A stretch of 43,199 nucleotides of DNA from Chloroflexota bacterium (GCA_003158295.1 PMIP01000076.1:15257-58455); one strand, 5' to 3'. Shown: positions 16,323 to 25,269, counted from the stretch's first letter. Program-made: numbers and translations. The notes: generated from the sequence alone by a model not told the origin.

Positions 16323-17201
16323 TCAGTTCAAGTCGAGCGTTCGCAAGTACTTCTGGAACTCGCCCCCGATGTCCTGTCTCTGGAGCGCCAGCTCTACCGA
16401 CGCTTTGAGCCAACCCATCGTGGTGCCGGCATCGTAGCGCACGCCTTCGAAAGCGTACCCGTAGACGTCCTGTTCCTTCATCAGAGCTTGGATGGCGTCG
16501 GTGAGCTGGATCTCGCCACCGGCCCCACGCTGCGTCTGCTCGAGCTTGTCGAAGATCTTGGGAGTCAGGATGTAGCGCCCGATGATCGCCAGGTCGGACG
16601 GAGCCTGAGCCGGATCGGGCTTCTCGACCAGACCTGAGACCTTGTAGAGCCGGGGATCCTCGTCGGGTCCGGCGGGCTCACCGGCGATGATGCCGTAGCG
16701 ACAGGTGTCCTCGTGCGGCACCTCCGTCACGGCCACCACGGAGCAGTGGGTCCGCTGATAGGCCTCGATGAGCTGGCCGATGCACGGCCGCTCGCCCACC
16801 ACGACGTCGTCCGAAAGGATCACCGCGAACGGCTCGTGGCCGATCAGCTCCTTGGCGACGAGCACGGCATGGCCCAGGCCGAGCTGCTCCTTCTGACGGA
16901 CGTAAGAGATCTGGGCCAGGTCCGAGATGGCCCTGATCTGGCGCAGCATGTCGATGTCGCCGCGAGCCTCGAGCAGCTGCTCGAGTTCGAGATTCAGGTC
17001 GAAATGGTCCTCGATGGCCCGCTTCTGGCTGCTGGTGATGATGATGACCTGCTCGATGCCGGCCTCGACCGCTTCTTCGACGGCGTACTGGATGACGGGC
17101 TTGTCGACCAGCGGCAGCATCTCCTTGGGCTGAGCCTTGGTGGCCGGGAGAAAGCGGGTTCCCCAACCCGCGGCCGGAAAGACCGCCTTCCTTACTCGCA
17201 T
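16323..17201 (-). CDS. galU: UTP--glucose-1-phosphate uridylyltransferase
   Basis: A 292-residue nucleotidyltransferase that makes UDP-glucose from UTP and glucose-1-phosphate for glycolipids, wall polymers and other glycans. The N-terminal signature AAGWGTRFLPATKAQPKEML and the following PLVDKPVIQYAVEEAV are diagnostic. GLGHAVLVAK, FAVILSDDVV and VSGLVEKPDP are also family features. Length is normal. It precedes the PASTA kinase gene on the same strand with an 88-base gap. Confidence 0.96.
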   Translation of the reverse strand: MRVRKAVFPAAGWGTRFLPATKAQPKEMLPLVDKPVIQYAVEEAVEAGIEQVIIITSSQKRAIEDHFDLNLELEQLLEARGDIDMLRQIRAISDLAQISYVRQKEQLGLGHAVLVAKELIGHEPFAVILSDDVVVGERPCIGQLIEAYQRTHCSVVAVTEVPHEDTCRYGIIAGEPAGPDEDPRLYKVSGLVEKPDPAQAPSDLAIIGRYILTPKIFDKLEQTQRGAGGEIQLTDAIQALMKEQDVYGYAFEGVRYDAGTTMGWLKASVELALQRQDIGGEFQKYLRTLDLN

Positions 17202-17207
17202 CTGCCC

Positions 17208-17585
17208 TCAGCTTCGGTCGGCCACCAGCGTGGCCGGCTCCACAAACTCGTGGTTATCGCGGTGGATGCCGTCGCACAGCCCAAGGCGACGTGGTTCCGT
17301 TGGAAGCCAGACCGGCCTCAGGATCTCTCGGACCTGGGAACGCCGGCAGAAGAGGGCGCCGCGCGTGGCCATCCAGGCCAGCACGTGGCTCGGATCGCTG
17401 TGGAACTCGAACGGGCCTGGATTGAGGCCGGCCGATTCCGTCCACGAGACGGGAGCCTCGGGGGCTACCGCGTCCAGGATGCTGACCCGCCAGGGCCTTC
17501 CCTCGATGACCCCGCCGCAGCCGGCGCAGCGGACGGCGACGTTGTCGGTGACGATCGTGTTGATCCGGACGCCGTACAGTTCCAT
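17208..17585 (-). CDS. Small cysteine-containing protein, function unknown
   Basis: A 125-residue soluble protein. The N-terminal half contains VRCAGCGGVIEG, a likely zinc knuckle half-site, and a third cysteine lies in GALFCRR. Trp and His residues in FHSDPSHVLAWMATRG look conserved-type rather than random, and codon third positions are strongly GC, supporting a real gene. No family was recognised. It ends six bases before galU starts, so the two may be one transcript. The ATG follows TACGAT by nine bases. Confidence 0.65.
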   Translation of the reverse strand: MELYGVRINTIVTDNVAVRCAGCGGVIEGRPWRVSILDAVAPEAPVSWTESAGLNPGPFEFHSDPSHVLAWMATRGALFCRRSQVREILRPVWLPTEPRRLGLCDGIHRDNHEFVEPATLVADRS

Positions 17586-17594
17586 CGCGGCCGG

Positions 17595-17600
17595 ATCGTA
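17595..17600 (-). promoter_or_regulatory. -10 box TACGAT before the 125-residue gene
   Basis: On the minus strand TGCTACGAT, an extended -10 form, ends nine bases before the ATG at 17585. This probably drives the small gene and galU. Confidence 0.5.
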
Positions 17601-17636
17601 GCAGGTCGCCGGAAGTCAGGAGCGAAGGTCAGGTCC

Positions 17637-17882
17637 GTGGACGGATTCGACGATGAGGTTTCGCCCGCCGAGGCGGCCCGGGAAAAGCGCCGCGATCGCG
17701 ATGCCGACGCTCAGGCCCGAACAGGCATGCGCACGGGCCTGGCCAAGCAGTTCAAGCAGGTCCTCGACACGCAGGTCAAGAGAGCTCGGGAACCCGAGCG
17801 GCACTCTGGGGATCGGCACGAGCCCGGCGACGCCGCGGAAGGCGCGCCCCGAAGCCCCCGCCGGTCCCGCGCGGCCGACTAG
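17637..17882 (+). CDS. Small highly charged protein, function unknown
   Basis: An 81-residue protein starting with GTG, with purine-rich AGGAGCGAAGG and AGGTCAGG upstream. It is very hydrophilic: an acidic start (DGFDDEVSPAEAAREKRRD) is followed by the amphipathic helix LAKQFKQVLDTQVKRA and a basic disordered tail. It is divergent from the 125-residue gene and convergent with dipZ, its stop overlapping the dipZ stop in CTAG, the same arrangement as htrA/folB. The call rests on composition and context only; it could still be an open antisense frame. Confidence 0.45.
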   Translation: MDGFDDEVSPAEAAREKRRDRDADAQARTGMRTGLAKQFKQVLDTQVKRAREPERHSGDRHEPGDAAEGAPRSPRRSRAAD

Positions 17883-19615
17883 CTGCCGAATGTGAATGCG
17901 TAGGCGCGGACGCCGGCGCCGCTGAAAGTGATGGTGACCGTCGCGCGGGCAGCGGCTGAGAGATGGACGAGGTGGTACAGCCGGGCGGATCCGACCGCCA
18001 GGGAGCCGTCGGCCGCCACGTCCTCGGTGCCTCCGCCGCTCGGAGCACCGGTGACCGATACGGTGGCCGGCACGGGCGAGTCGGCAGCCAGCACCAGATA
18101 GACGTCGCGCGCGAAGAACGACAGCTCGATCTGGTCGCCGGCGGCGCTCGCCAGCGCGTACTCCGGCTGGAAGTCGAACGTCCCGCGAACGGCGAAGCCG
18201 TCCTTCGGCAGAGAGCCAGGGAATGTGTAGGGCTTCGGGCCTGCGGTCGCGGACTCGGGCGAGGCGAACTGCTGTGCCCGCGAGGTTCCCAGGTAGGTCT
18301 CGAGGGTCTGGCTCTGCGTGATCGGCGGCGTTGGGGCCGAGGTCGCGGCCACGGGGAGCGCGGAGGGAGCCGCACCCGCGGCCGCCAGCAGGGCGCGGAT
18401 GTCGTTCTCGGTCTGGACGTAGTCGCCCTCGCCGTAGTGGGCGTTCCGCAGCTGGCCCGTGGCGTCGATCAGGTAGTCGGCCGGCCAGTACTCGTTGGTG
18501 TAGGCATTCCACGTCGCGAACTCGTTGTCCTGAGCCACCGGGTACGTGATCCCGAAACGGGTGATGGCGGCCGCAACGTTGCCGGTGTCGTGCTCGAACG
18601 CGAACTCGGGGCTGTGCACGCCCACGACCACCAGGCCCTCGGCGGCGTACTTCTGATACCAGCTCTCGACGTAGGGCAGGGTGCGGATGCAGTTGACGCA
18701 CGAGTAGGTCCAGAAGTCGACCAGGACCACCTTGCCACGCAGGCCGGCCATGGTCAGCGGCTTCGAATTGAGCCAGTTGTCGATGCCGGCGAATTCGGGT
18801 GCGGACCCGAGGTCGGGCAGGCCGGAGGCATCGGTCGAAGCCCCTCCTGCGGAGGTGGACCCGCCCCGTGACCCTACGCCCAGGTCGTTCAGGGCAGATT
18901 GCACCTGCTGGGTTCGCTCGAGAGTCTGGAGCGTGCCGGTCCAGTCGGGCAGGGCGCTGGTCAGGTCCGCCGAGATGGCCGTGTCCGCTCCCACGGCCAT
19001 CAGGCCGGCCGTGACTAGCACGAGAGCGCCAAGGGCTCGGCCGGCCCAGGGCGAGGCCGAGCGGAGCTTCAGTCGCGCCAGGGCGGTCCGTCCGCCCAGC
19101 GCGATTGCCAGCAGAGGAAGGCCGGCGCCGAGGGCATAGGCGACGACGAGAGCCACGGTCGCGGCCGATCCGGGTGCGGTCACGGCCAGGCTGGTCACGG
19201 CACCCAGGATCGGCCCGGCGCAGGGGGTCCAGACGAGACCCAGCCCAACGCCGGTCACCAGGCCGCCGGCGAGGCCGGGGTGGGCCATCCGGGCCCCCAG
19301 GGCCGGGATTCGCGCGGTCGCCCGCTCGTACGCCGCCGACAGGGCCGGCAGCAGCAGGGTCAGCCCAAAGACGGCCACGATCGCGATAGCGACGTCCCGA
19401 AGGAGCGAGCTGGGGATGTGGAGGGCGTCGATGATCTGGACGCTGGCGAGGGTGAAGAACGAGAAGCTGGCGATCAGTCCGGCGATGACCAGGTACGGCC
19501 GCCGTCGGTCGCCGCCGGCGCCGGCTGCCAGGACGATGGGCAGCACCGGCAGAACGCACGGGGAGACGGCGGTCACAACGCCGGCAACGAAGGCAACGAT
19601 CAGCAACAGGATCAC
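17879..19615 (-). CDS. dipZ: DipZ-type fusion: CcdA membrane domain plus thioredoxin domain
   Basis: A 578-residue protein that moves reducing equivalents across the membrane to extracytoplasmic thiol proteins. The CcdA part (about 1-210) has six helices with the two key cysteines in SPCVLPVLP (Cys20) and WTPCAGP (Cys132). A Ser/Gly linker leads to a TlpA-like thioredoxin domain with the active site FWTYSCVNC (Cys306 and Cys309). A C-terminal beta domain with features of the DipZ C-terminal module follows. It starts with GTG. It is divergent from the liv operon, with no evident functional link. Confidence 0.92.
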   Translation of the reverse strand: MILLLIVAFVAGVVTAVSPCVLPVLPIVLAAGAGGDRRRPYLVIAGLIASFSFFTLASVQIIDALHIPSSLLRDVAIAIVAVFGLTLLLPALSAAYERATARIPALGARMAHPGLAGGLVTGVGLGLVWTPCAGPILGAVTSLAVTAPGSAATVALVVAYALGAGLPLLAIALGGRTALARLKLRSASPWAGRALGALVLVTAGLMAVGADTAISADLTSALPDWTGTLQTLERTQQVQSALNDLGVGSRGGSTSAGGASTDASGLPDLGSAPEFAGIDNWLNSKPLTMAGLRGKVVLVDFWTYSCVNCIRTLPYVESWYQKYAAEGLVVVGVHSPEFAFEHDTGNVAAAITRFGITYPVAQDNEFATWNAYTNEYWPADYLIDATGQLRNAHYGEGDYVQTENDIRALLAAAGAAPSALPVAATSAPTPPITQSQTLETYLGTSRAQQFASPESATAGPKPYTFPGSLPKDGFAVRGTFDFQPEYALASAAGDQIELSFFARDVYLVLAADSPVPATVSVTGAPSGGGTEDVAADGSLAVGSARLYHLVHLSAAARATVTITFSGAGVRAYAFTFGS

Positions 19616-19976
19616 GATCTCTGTCTTAGCAGCAGCCAGCCCATCCGGCGCGGGCGGCCTCGGAACGACCCATCGGCCGCGACAGCTGGGCCTGCCCCGC
19701 GAAGCGCGCGTGCCGGACGCTCAAGTGCGATGCGCCCTATTAGTCGCGGGAGGCAACAACGTACTCAAACACAACGTCCGGCATGGATCGTTTGATGAGA
19801 AACCTCTTGCGGCCGGCCTGCGGTTGAGTACTCTACGTCGCAAGGCTTTCGGCCGGTCCACCGACCGGTTTCGAGCTGGCCGCCCGTGGGATGCACCGGC
19901 GCCCGCGGACGGAGCCCTGTTCAAGGGAGACGGGGCCAATCCTCGTAACGTCGGGAGTGAGTGGAGGATCGGGCGT
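19616..19976. other. Divergent intergenic region between dipZ and the liv operon
   Basis: This is 361 bases that should hold the promoters for both sides. No gene is seen. Structures include the hairpin CCGGTC-CACC-GACCGG near 19855 and a lower-GC stretch around 19735-19830 with candidate -35 strings TTGATG and TTGAGT, but no -10 stands out clearly. The liv side has a good ribosome site (GTGGAGGATC) before the ATG. Confidence 0.4.
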
Positions 19977-21212
19977 ATGAAGCCCAGACCGCTAGCATTC
20001 ATCGCTATCGTGGCGCTCGTGGCAGCCGCCTGCGGCTCGTCTTCGGGCACCCAAGGGCCCAAGGCCGTCAAGATCGGCGTCGATCTCCCGCTCTCGGGCG
20101 GCGAGCTCCCGAACGGCGATCCGACGATCAAGGGCGTTGAACTCGCCATCGATCAGAACCCCGTGGCCGGGTATACGGTCACTATCAACAAACAAGACGA
20201 CGCCGTAAACGGTATCCACAACCCGAACCAGGGCGCGACCAACATCCAAACCCTGATCGGTGACTCCAGCGTCTTCGCAGTCGTCGGCCCCTTCAACTCG
20301 AACGTGGCCCAGGCTGAGATTCCGAAGAGCAACTCGGCCGGACTGATCCAATGCAGCCCTGCCAATACGAACCCCGGCCTTACCAAGGGCACCACGGGCG
20401 CCGACCTTCGCAAGTCAAACCCCACGAAGATCGCGTATGTCCGCGTAGCTACCACCGATGACATTCAGGGCCAGGCCGGCGCCGACATCGCCTACACAGT
20501 CGCCGGTGCGAAGAGCGCCTACGTCGTCGACGACACCGAGACCTACGGCAAGGGCCTGGCCGATGTCTTCGCCACGGAATTTGCCAAGCTCGGCGGCACC
20601 GTGGTCGGCCACGATGGCGTCGGCGCGAACCAGCAGTCCGACTTCACGGCTCTGCTCACGGCCGCCAAGGCCAAGAACCCGGCCTTCGTCTACTTCGGCG
20701 GAGTGACCGCCACCGGTGGCGGGCTGCTGCGCAAGCAGATGGTCGACGTCGGCATGGGCAGCATTCCGTTCGGCGGCGGCGATGGCATCAGCGACGGCTC
20801 GGCCGCAACGGCCAGCTCGTTCCTGAACGTGGCCGGCCCGCAGGGCGACGTGAACAGCTACATGACTGTCGCCGCTATCCACGACATCCCGAACGCGGCG
20901 AAGTTCGCCTCCGATTACAAGGCTAAGTACGGCACCGAGCCGGGTGCCTACAGCGCCTCGGGCTATGCCTGCGCGCAGATCTACCTGCAGGCCCTGGCCA
21001 AGGTCGGCAGCGACCGTGAGGCGGTCCGCAACTACGTGACCACCACTGCCAACGTATTCCCCACCGTGCTCGGCAATGTCTCGTTCGATGCGAACGGCGA
21101 CACGACCCAGCACATCATCAGCTACTACAAGTACGACGACGCCACGAAAGACTGGAAGTACTTCGAGCAGAAGGACTTCACGTCCGGAGTGACGACGACA
21201 GCCGCTCCGTAG
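19977..21212 (+). CDS. livK: Branched-chain amino acid ABC transporter, substrate-binding lipoprotein
   Basis: A 411-residue periplasmic-type binding protein of the LivJ/LivK family (type I fold). The signal peptide ends in the lipobox VAAAC (Cys19), so it is anchored outside the membrane. Family features are KIGVDLPLSGG at the start of the mature domain, VFAVVGPFNS and, in the hinge region, DTETYGKGLADVF. The ATG at 19977 is preceded by GGAGG. It is the first gene of a complete liv operon. The ligand may be branched-chain or other amino acids, or related small organic molecules; the sequence alone does not decide. Confidence 0.93.
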   Translation: MKPRPLAFIAIVALVAAACGSSSGTQGPKAVKIGVDLPLSGGELPNGDPTIKGVELAIDQNPVAGYTVTINKQDDAVNGIHNPNQGATNIQTLIGDSSVFAVVGPFNSNVAQAEIPKSNSAGLIQCSPANTNPGLTKGTTGADLRKSNPTKIAYVRVATTDDIQGQAGADIAYTVAGAKSAYVVDDTETYGKGLADVFATEFAKLGGTVVGHDGVGANQQSDFTALLTAAKAKNPAFVYFGGVTATGGGLLRKQMVDVGMGSIPFGGGDGISDGSAATASSFLNVAGPQGDVNSYMTVAAIHDIPNAAKFASDYKAKYGTEPGAYSASGYACAQIYLQALAKVGSDREAVRNYVTTTANVFPTVLGNVSFDANGDTTQHIISYYKYDDATKDWKYFEQKDFTSGVTTTAAP

Positions 21213-21239
21213 GCGGCGATCAGGAACTCGACCAAAACA

Positions 21240-21268
21240 GGGGGCCGGTGCAATATCCGGCCCCCTTT
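21240..21268 (+). terminator. Hairpin terminator/attenuator between livK and livH
   Basis: A perfect 9-base stem, GGGGGCCGG (21240-21248) pairing with CCGGCCCCC (21257-21265), has an 8-base loop and is followed by TTTG. Its place after the binding-protein gene fits partial termination, giving more binding protein than permease. The T-run is short, so readthrough is expected. Confidence 0.75.
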
Positions 21269-21309
21269 GACAGCGTGAGCAGGCCAGGTCACAGCCCACC
21301 GGGAGGCAC

Positions 21310-22275
21310 GTGGACGCCGGGATTCTGACCCAACAGGCTTTCAATGCCCTGACGATCGGCGCGATGTACGCGCTGATCGCACTCGGCTACACGATGGTCT
21401 ACGGCATCATCGAGCTGATCAACTTCGCTCACGGCGACGTCTTCATGGTCGGCTCGTTCGTGACGCTGTGGCTGCTGTCCACCTTCGGAGTCCAGGGGGC
21501 GATCAACGACCCGCCCAGGCTCACGATCATGCTCATCGTGATGTTCGCGTTCACGATGACCGTGATGGGCCTCGTCGGCGTCGTCATCGAGCGCTTCGCC
21601 TACCGGCCGCTCAGGAATGCGCCCCGCCTGGCACCTTTGATCACCGCCATCGGCGTGAGCTTCATTCTCCAGAACATCATCCAGGTGACGTTCAGCAACT
21701 CGCCGGTAAACGTGCCGCGGGTCATCGAACCTCAAGCCGGCGCCACCGTCCAGCTGCCTCAGTTCGCGGTAGCCAATTTCCAGGTCACAGCGTCCCCAGT
21801 GACGTTCGCCTACTCCCACATATTCATCATCGTGCTCGCGGTATCCCTGATGGTGGCTCTTCAGCTGTTCGTGGGGCGGACGCGCCTCGGCCGGGCCATG
21901 CGATCCACGGCCATCGATCGCGAGGCCGCGCAGCTGATGGGCGTCGACATCAACACCACGATCGCGCTGACGTTCTTCATCGGCTCCGCCCTGGCCGGGG
22001 CCGCAGGCGTTGCGTGGGCTCTGAACTACGGCACGACCAAGTTCGACATTGGTTTCCAGGCCGGACTCAAGTCCTTCACGGCCGCCGTTCTGGGCGGCAT
22101 CGGCAACACCACGGGCGCCGCCCTGGGCGGCTTCTTGATCGCCTTCATAGAGGTATTCAGCTCGCAGCTCGGCTATAGCCGCTGGAGCGAGGCGATCGTG
22201 TTCTCCATCCTGATCCTGGTGCTGGTCTTCAGGCCTACCGGCCTATTGGGCCAGCGACTTGCGGAACGAGCATGA
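21310..22275 (+). CDS. livH: Branched-chain amino acid ABC transporter permease LivH
   Basis: A 321-residue inner-membrane permease with about eight to nine helices. The start LTIGAMYALIALGYTMVYG followed by INFAHGDVFM is typical of LivH, and the conserved cytoplasmic ATPase-docking loop shows GRAMRSTAIDREAAQLMG. It starts at a GTG preceded by GGGAGG. Its stop overlaps the livM start as ATGA, so the two permeases are translationally coupled. Confidence 0.95.
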   Translation: MDAGILTQQAFNALTIGAMYALIALGYTMVYGIIELINFAHGDVFMVGSFVTLWLLSTFGVQGAINDPPRLTIMLIVMFAFTMTVMGLVGVVIERFAYRPLRNAPRLAPLITAIGVSFILQNIIQVTFSNSPVNVPRVIEPQAGATVQLPQFAVANFQVTASPVTFAYSHIFIIVLAVSLMVALQLFVGRTRLGRAMRSTAIDREAAQLMGVDINTTIALTFFIGSALAGAAGVAWALNYGTTKFDIGFQAGLKSFTAAVLGGIGNTTGAALGGFLIAFIEVFSSQLGYSRWSEAIVFSILILVLVFRPTGLLGQRLAERA

Positions 22276-23489
22276 GCCCGCGCAGGTCGATCTCGTCCGC
22301 CATCGGGAACTCACCCGTGGGCCGCGGATCGGGCCGCCTGCGCGCCGCGCTCCGACCCGCGACCTCCTCCGCCGGCCGCTACTTCGGCAAGCACCAATCG
22401 CTCTCTGTCCTGGTGGGAATGGCCGTGGCGACGGCGATCCTGCCGCTCGTTGTCCTCATTCCGCCCTTCAGCGGATTCGGTGGCCAGAACGATTTCGTGG
22501 ACGGGTTCGCCTCGGCCGGCGTCTTCGTCCTGCTTGCCGTGGGCCTCAACGTGGTCGTCGGACTGGCCGGCCTGCTCGACCTGGGGTACGCCGCGTTCTT
22601 CGCCATAGGCGCGTACACCTACGCCTACGGGGCGTCCCCCTTCTCCGGCCTGGACGTTCCGTTCTGGCCGATGTTGCTGGTTGGGGCCGCAGTCGCGGCC
22701 ATGGCCGGCCTGCTGCTCGGCGCCCCCACCTTGAGGCTGCGAGGAGACTATCTGGCCATCGTGACCCTCGGCTTTGGGGAGATCGTGCCGGTCGTGTTTC
22801 TCAACGCCGACAAGTACACGAACGGCACCAACGGCATCAGCGCCCTCTACCAGCCCGCACTCCCGGCTATCGGCGACTTCGGGTTCATCAACCCGTGGCC
22901 CTACTACATAACCGTGGCGGCGATCATTGCCGTTGCCATGATGCTGTTGTACCGGCTCGAGGACTCCCGCCTCGGCAGGGCCTGGATGGCCGTCCGCGAA
23001 GACGAGCTGGCAGCCGCCAGCATGGGCATCAACACCGTGACCACTAAGCTTCTCGCCTTCGCGATAGGCGCCTCGACCTCCGGCCTGGCAGGCGTCTTCT
23101 ACGCGTCCAAGCTGGGCCTGGTCAGCCCGAGCCAGTTCGGCTTCACCATCAGCTTCACGGTTCTGGCCATGGTCGTTCTCGGCGGCATGGGGAACATCTG
23201 GGGCGTGGCCATCGGTGCCTTCGTCGTCTACGAGATCCAGAGCCAGGGCCTCAAGCAGCTGAACAACTTCGTCGCGAGCTCGGGCATCCCGCCGATCCAC
23301 ATCGGCTTTGTCAACGTGGACCTATCGGCCGTCAACTTCCTCGACTACCAGTTCCTCCTGTACGGACTGGCCCTGGTGGGGATGATGCTGCTGAGACCCG
23401 AAGGGCTCTTCCCGAGCCGCCGCCGCAAGCAGGAACTCCACGACGTCGACGACGCCGGAGCGTCTAACCAGGAACTGGTTGAAGCATGA
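22272..23489 (+). CDS. livM: Branched-chain amino acid ABC transporter permease LivM
   Basis: A 405-residue permease partner of LivH. Family features are GLNVVVGLAGLLDLGYAAFF, RLRGDYLAIVTLGFGEI and the docking loop GRAWMAVREDELAAASMG. A longer than usual basic, Ser/Arg-rich N-terminus of about 40 residues precedes the first helix. The ATG overlaps the livH stop, and its own stop overlaps the livG start (ATGA), so stoichiometry is set by coupling. Confidence 0.95.
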   Translation: MSPRRSISSAIGNSPVGRGSGRLRAALRPATSSAGRYFGKHQSLSVLVGMAVATAILPLVVLIPPFSGFGGQNDFVDGFASAGVFVLLAVGLNVVVGLAGLLDLGYAAFFAIGAYTYAYGASPFSGLDVPFWPMLLVGAAVAAMAGLLLGAPTLRLRGDYLAIVTLGFGEIVPVVFLNADKYTNGTNGISALYQPALPAIGDFGFINPWPYYITVAAIIAVAMMLLYRLEDSRLGRAWMAVREDELAAASMGINTVTTKLLAFAIGASTSGLAGVFYASKLGLVSPSQFGFTISFTVLAMVVLGGMGNIWGVAIGAFVVYEIQSQGLKQLNNFVASSGIPPIHIGFVNVDLSAVNFLDYQFLLYGLALVGMMLLRPEGLFPSRRRKQELHDVDDAGASNQELVEA

Positions 23490-24490
23490 CCGAGCAGATC
23501 GCGCCTCCGGTGCTCCGGGCGGTCCGCCTGACCAAGGCCTTCGGTGGCCTGGTGGCGGTGAAGGACGTCGACTTCGAAGTCAAGGCCGGCTCGATCACGA
23601 GCCTCATCGGGCCCAATGGGGCCGGCAAGACGACCCTCTTCAACGTCGTCGCCGGTCTCTCCGACCCGACGGAGGGCTACGTCGAGTTTCTCGGCCAGAA
23701 GATGGTGGCCAGCCCGGAGCGAGGGTGGTTGGAGCCGATCCTGTGGGTTCTTCCGGCCGGGCTGGTATGGCTGCTCACCTACGGGTTGGGCCTCGCGGGC
23801 GTTGTGACGGCGGCCATCGAGGTTCTGATCCTGGTCGGGTTGGGTCTGCTGATCGCGACCCTTATCGTCGCCGTCATCCGGCCGGCCTGGTACACGAGGT
23901 TGCTGGTCGTTCTGGGGGTGTTCAAGAGCGCCCGACCCAACGACATGGTCCAGGCCGGCATTGGCCGGACGTTCCAGAACATCCGTCTCTTCGCCAACAT
24001 GACCGCCTTGGAGAACGTCCTGGTCGGTATGCACGGCCAGCTCAAGGCGAGCCCACTGGACGCGGTGCTCCGAACTGGCAAGCAGCGGCGGGAAGAGGTC
24101 GCCTCGATAGAGGAGGCCCGGCGACTGCTGCAGTACGCCGGTCTTCGCAACCGCGACAACGAGCTGGCGCGCAACCTGCCCTACGGCGATCAACGCCGGC
24201 TCGAGATCGCCCGAGCTCTCGCCACCAAGCCCAAGCTGCTGCTGCTCGATGAGCCCACGGCGGGCATGAACCCATCGGAGACGGCCACGATGATGAAGCT
24301 CTTCAGCCGCATACGGACCGAGTTGAACCTTCCAATCCTGCTCATAGAGCACGACATGCGAGTGGTCATGGGCATCAGCGACTCGGTCACCGTCCTGGAC
24401 CACGGCGAGAAGATCTCCGAAGGAACGCCGGACCAGGTCAGAGCCGATGCCCGCGTCATCGAGGCCTACCTGGGCAAGGGCGCCATATGA
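23486..24490 (+). CDS. livG: Liv ABC transporter ATP-binding protein LivG with hydrophobic insertion
   Basis: A 334-residue nucleotide-binding subunit, about 80 residues longer than usual. The Walker A GPNGAGKTT (42-50), Q-loop in GIGRTFQNIRLF (Gln164), signature LPYGDQRRLE (231-240), Walker B LLLLDEPTAG (251-260) and switch His289 are all intact, so it should hydrolyse ATP. Between Walker A and the Q-loop, residues about 73-150, is an insertion with two strongly hydrophobic segments (about 84-108 and 110-131), where standard LivG has only a short loop. It could dip into or cross the membrane. It overlaps livM and livF by four bases each. Confidence 0.93.
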   Translation: MTEQIAPPVLRAVRLTKAFGGLVAVKDVDFEVKAGSITSLIGPNGAGKTTLFNVVAGLSDPTEGYVEFLGQKMVASPERGWLEPILWVLPAGLVWLLTYGLGLAGVVTAAIEVLILVGLGLLIATLIVAVIRPAWYTRLLVVLGVFKSARPNDMVQAGIGRTFQNIRLFANMTALENVLVGMHGQLKASPLDAVLRTGKQRREEVASIEEARRLLQYAGLRNRDNELARNLPYGDQRRLEIARALATKPKLLLLDEPTAGMNPSETATMMKLFSRIRTELNLPILLIEHDMRVVMGISDSVTVLDHGEKISEGTPDQVRADARVIEAYLGKGAI

Positions 24491-25269
24491 GGCTCATGCG
24501 CACGTTCCAGGCGCCGACGGCAGCCGCGACGAGTTCCTCCCCTTCCACGCCTGTGGCAACTGCGCTGCTGGAGCTTCACGACGTGGTGGCTTCATACGGC
24601 GCCATCCAGGCCCTGCGCGGAATCTCGCTGGAGGTGCACAGAGGGGAGATCGTGACCATGCTGGGCGGCAACGGCGCCGGCAAGTCGACGATTCTCCGAA
24701 CCATCAGCGGCCTCATGCACCCGCGTTCCGGCAGAGTCGAATTCGACGGCCACGACATCACCGCGGTACCGGCCCACAAGCTGGTTCGACTCGGCATCGG
24801 CCACGCTCCGGAGGGCCGGCGCATCTTCAATCGTCTGACGGTCCTCGAGAACCTTCAGATGGGGGCCTACTCCCGGCATGACAAAGCCGAGATCGCCTCT
24901 GATTACGATCGCGTCTTCGGCCTTTTCCCCAGGCTGCAGGAGCGCCACAGCCAGTCGGCAGGCACGCTGTCGGGCGGCGAGCAGCAGATGCTCGCGATCG
25001 GCAGGGCCTTGATGGGCCGGCCCAAGCTGCTGCTCCTCGATGAGCCGTCGATGGGCCTCGCCCCGGTCCTCGTCGAGCAGATCTTCCGCATCATCCGCGA
25101 CATCAACGCCCAGGGGACCACGATCTTGCTGGTCGAGCAGAACGCCCAGATGGCGCTCCAGGTGGCCGGTCGCGGCTACATCCTCCAGACGGGCAAGATC
25201 GTCCTGGCCGATACCGCAGCCGCGCTGGCTCAGAACGAGCAGGTAAAGATCGCCTACCTGGGCGGCTAG
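24487..25269 (+). CDS. livF: Liv ABC transporter ATP-binding protein LivF
   Basis: A 260-residue second ATPase of the transporter, expected to pair with LivG. After a 28-residue Ser/Thr/Ala extension come Walker A GGNGAGKST, the LivF-type Q-loop region LGIGHAPEGRRIFNRLTV, signature LSGGEQQMLAIGRAL, Walker B LLLLDEPSMGLAP and switch His region ILLVEQNAQ. The ATG overlaps the livG stop as ATGA. It is the last gene of the operon and is convergent with the csaA-like gene. Confidence 0.95.
   Translation: MRLMRTFQAPTAAATSSSPSTPVATALLELHDVVASYGAIQALRGISLEVHRGEIVTMLGGNGAGKSTILRTISGLMHPRSGRVEFDGHDITAVPAHKLVRLGIGHAPEGRRIFNRLTVLENLQMGAYSRHDKAEIASDYDRVFGLFPRLQERHSQSAGTLSGGEQQMLAIGRALMGRPKLLLLDEPSMGLAPVLVEQIFRIIRDINAQGTTILLVEQNAQMALQVAGRGYILQTGKIVLADTAAALAQNEQVKIAYLGG

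Noticed and set aside
14207-16408. Long plus-strand frame of 733 codons opposite the PASTA kinase.
   Set aside because: Arg/Gly-rich antisense shadow produced by high GC; the minus strand has intact kinase and PASTA motifs.
20415-21344. Minus-strand frame of 309 codons opposite livK.
   Set aside because: It mirrors the codon structure of the binding protein and has no recognisable fold.
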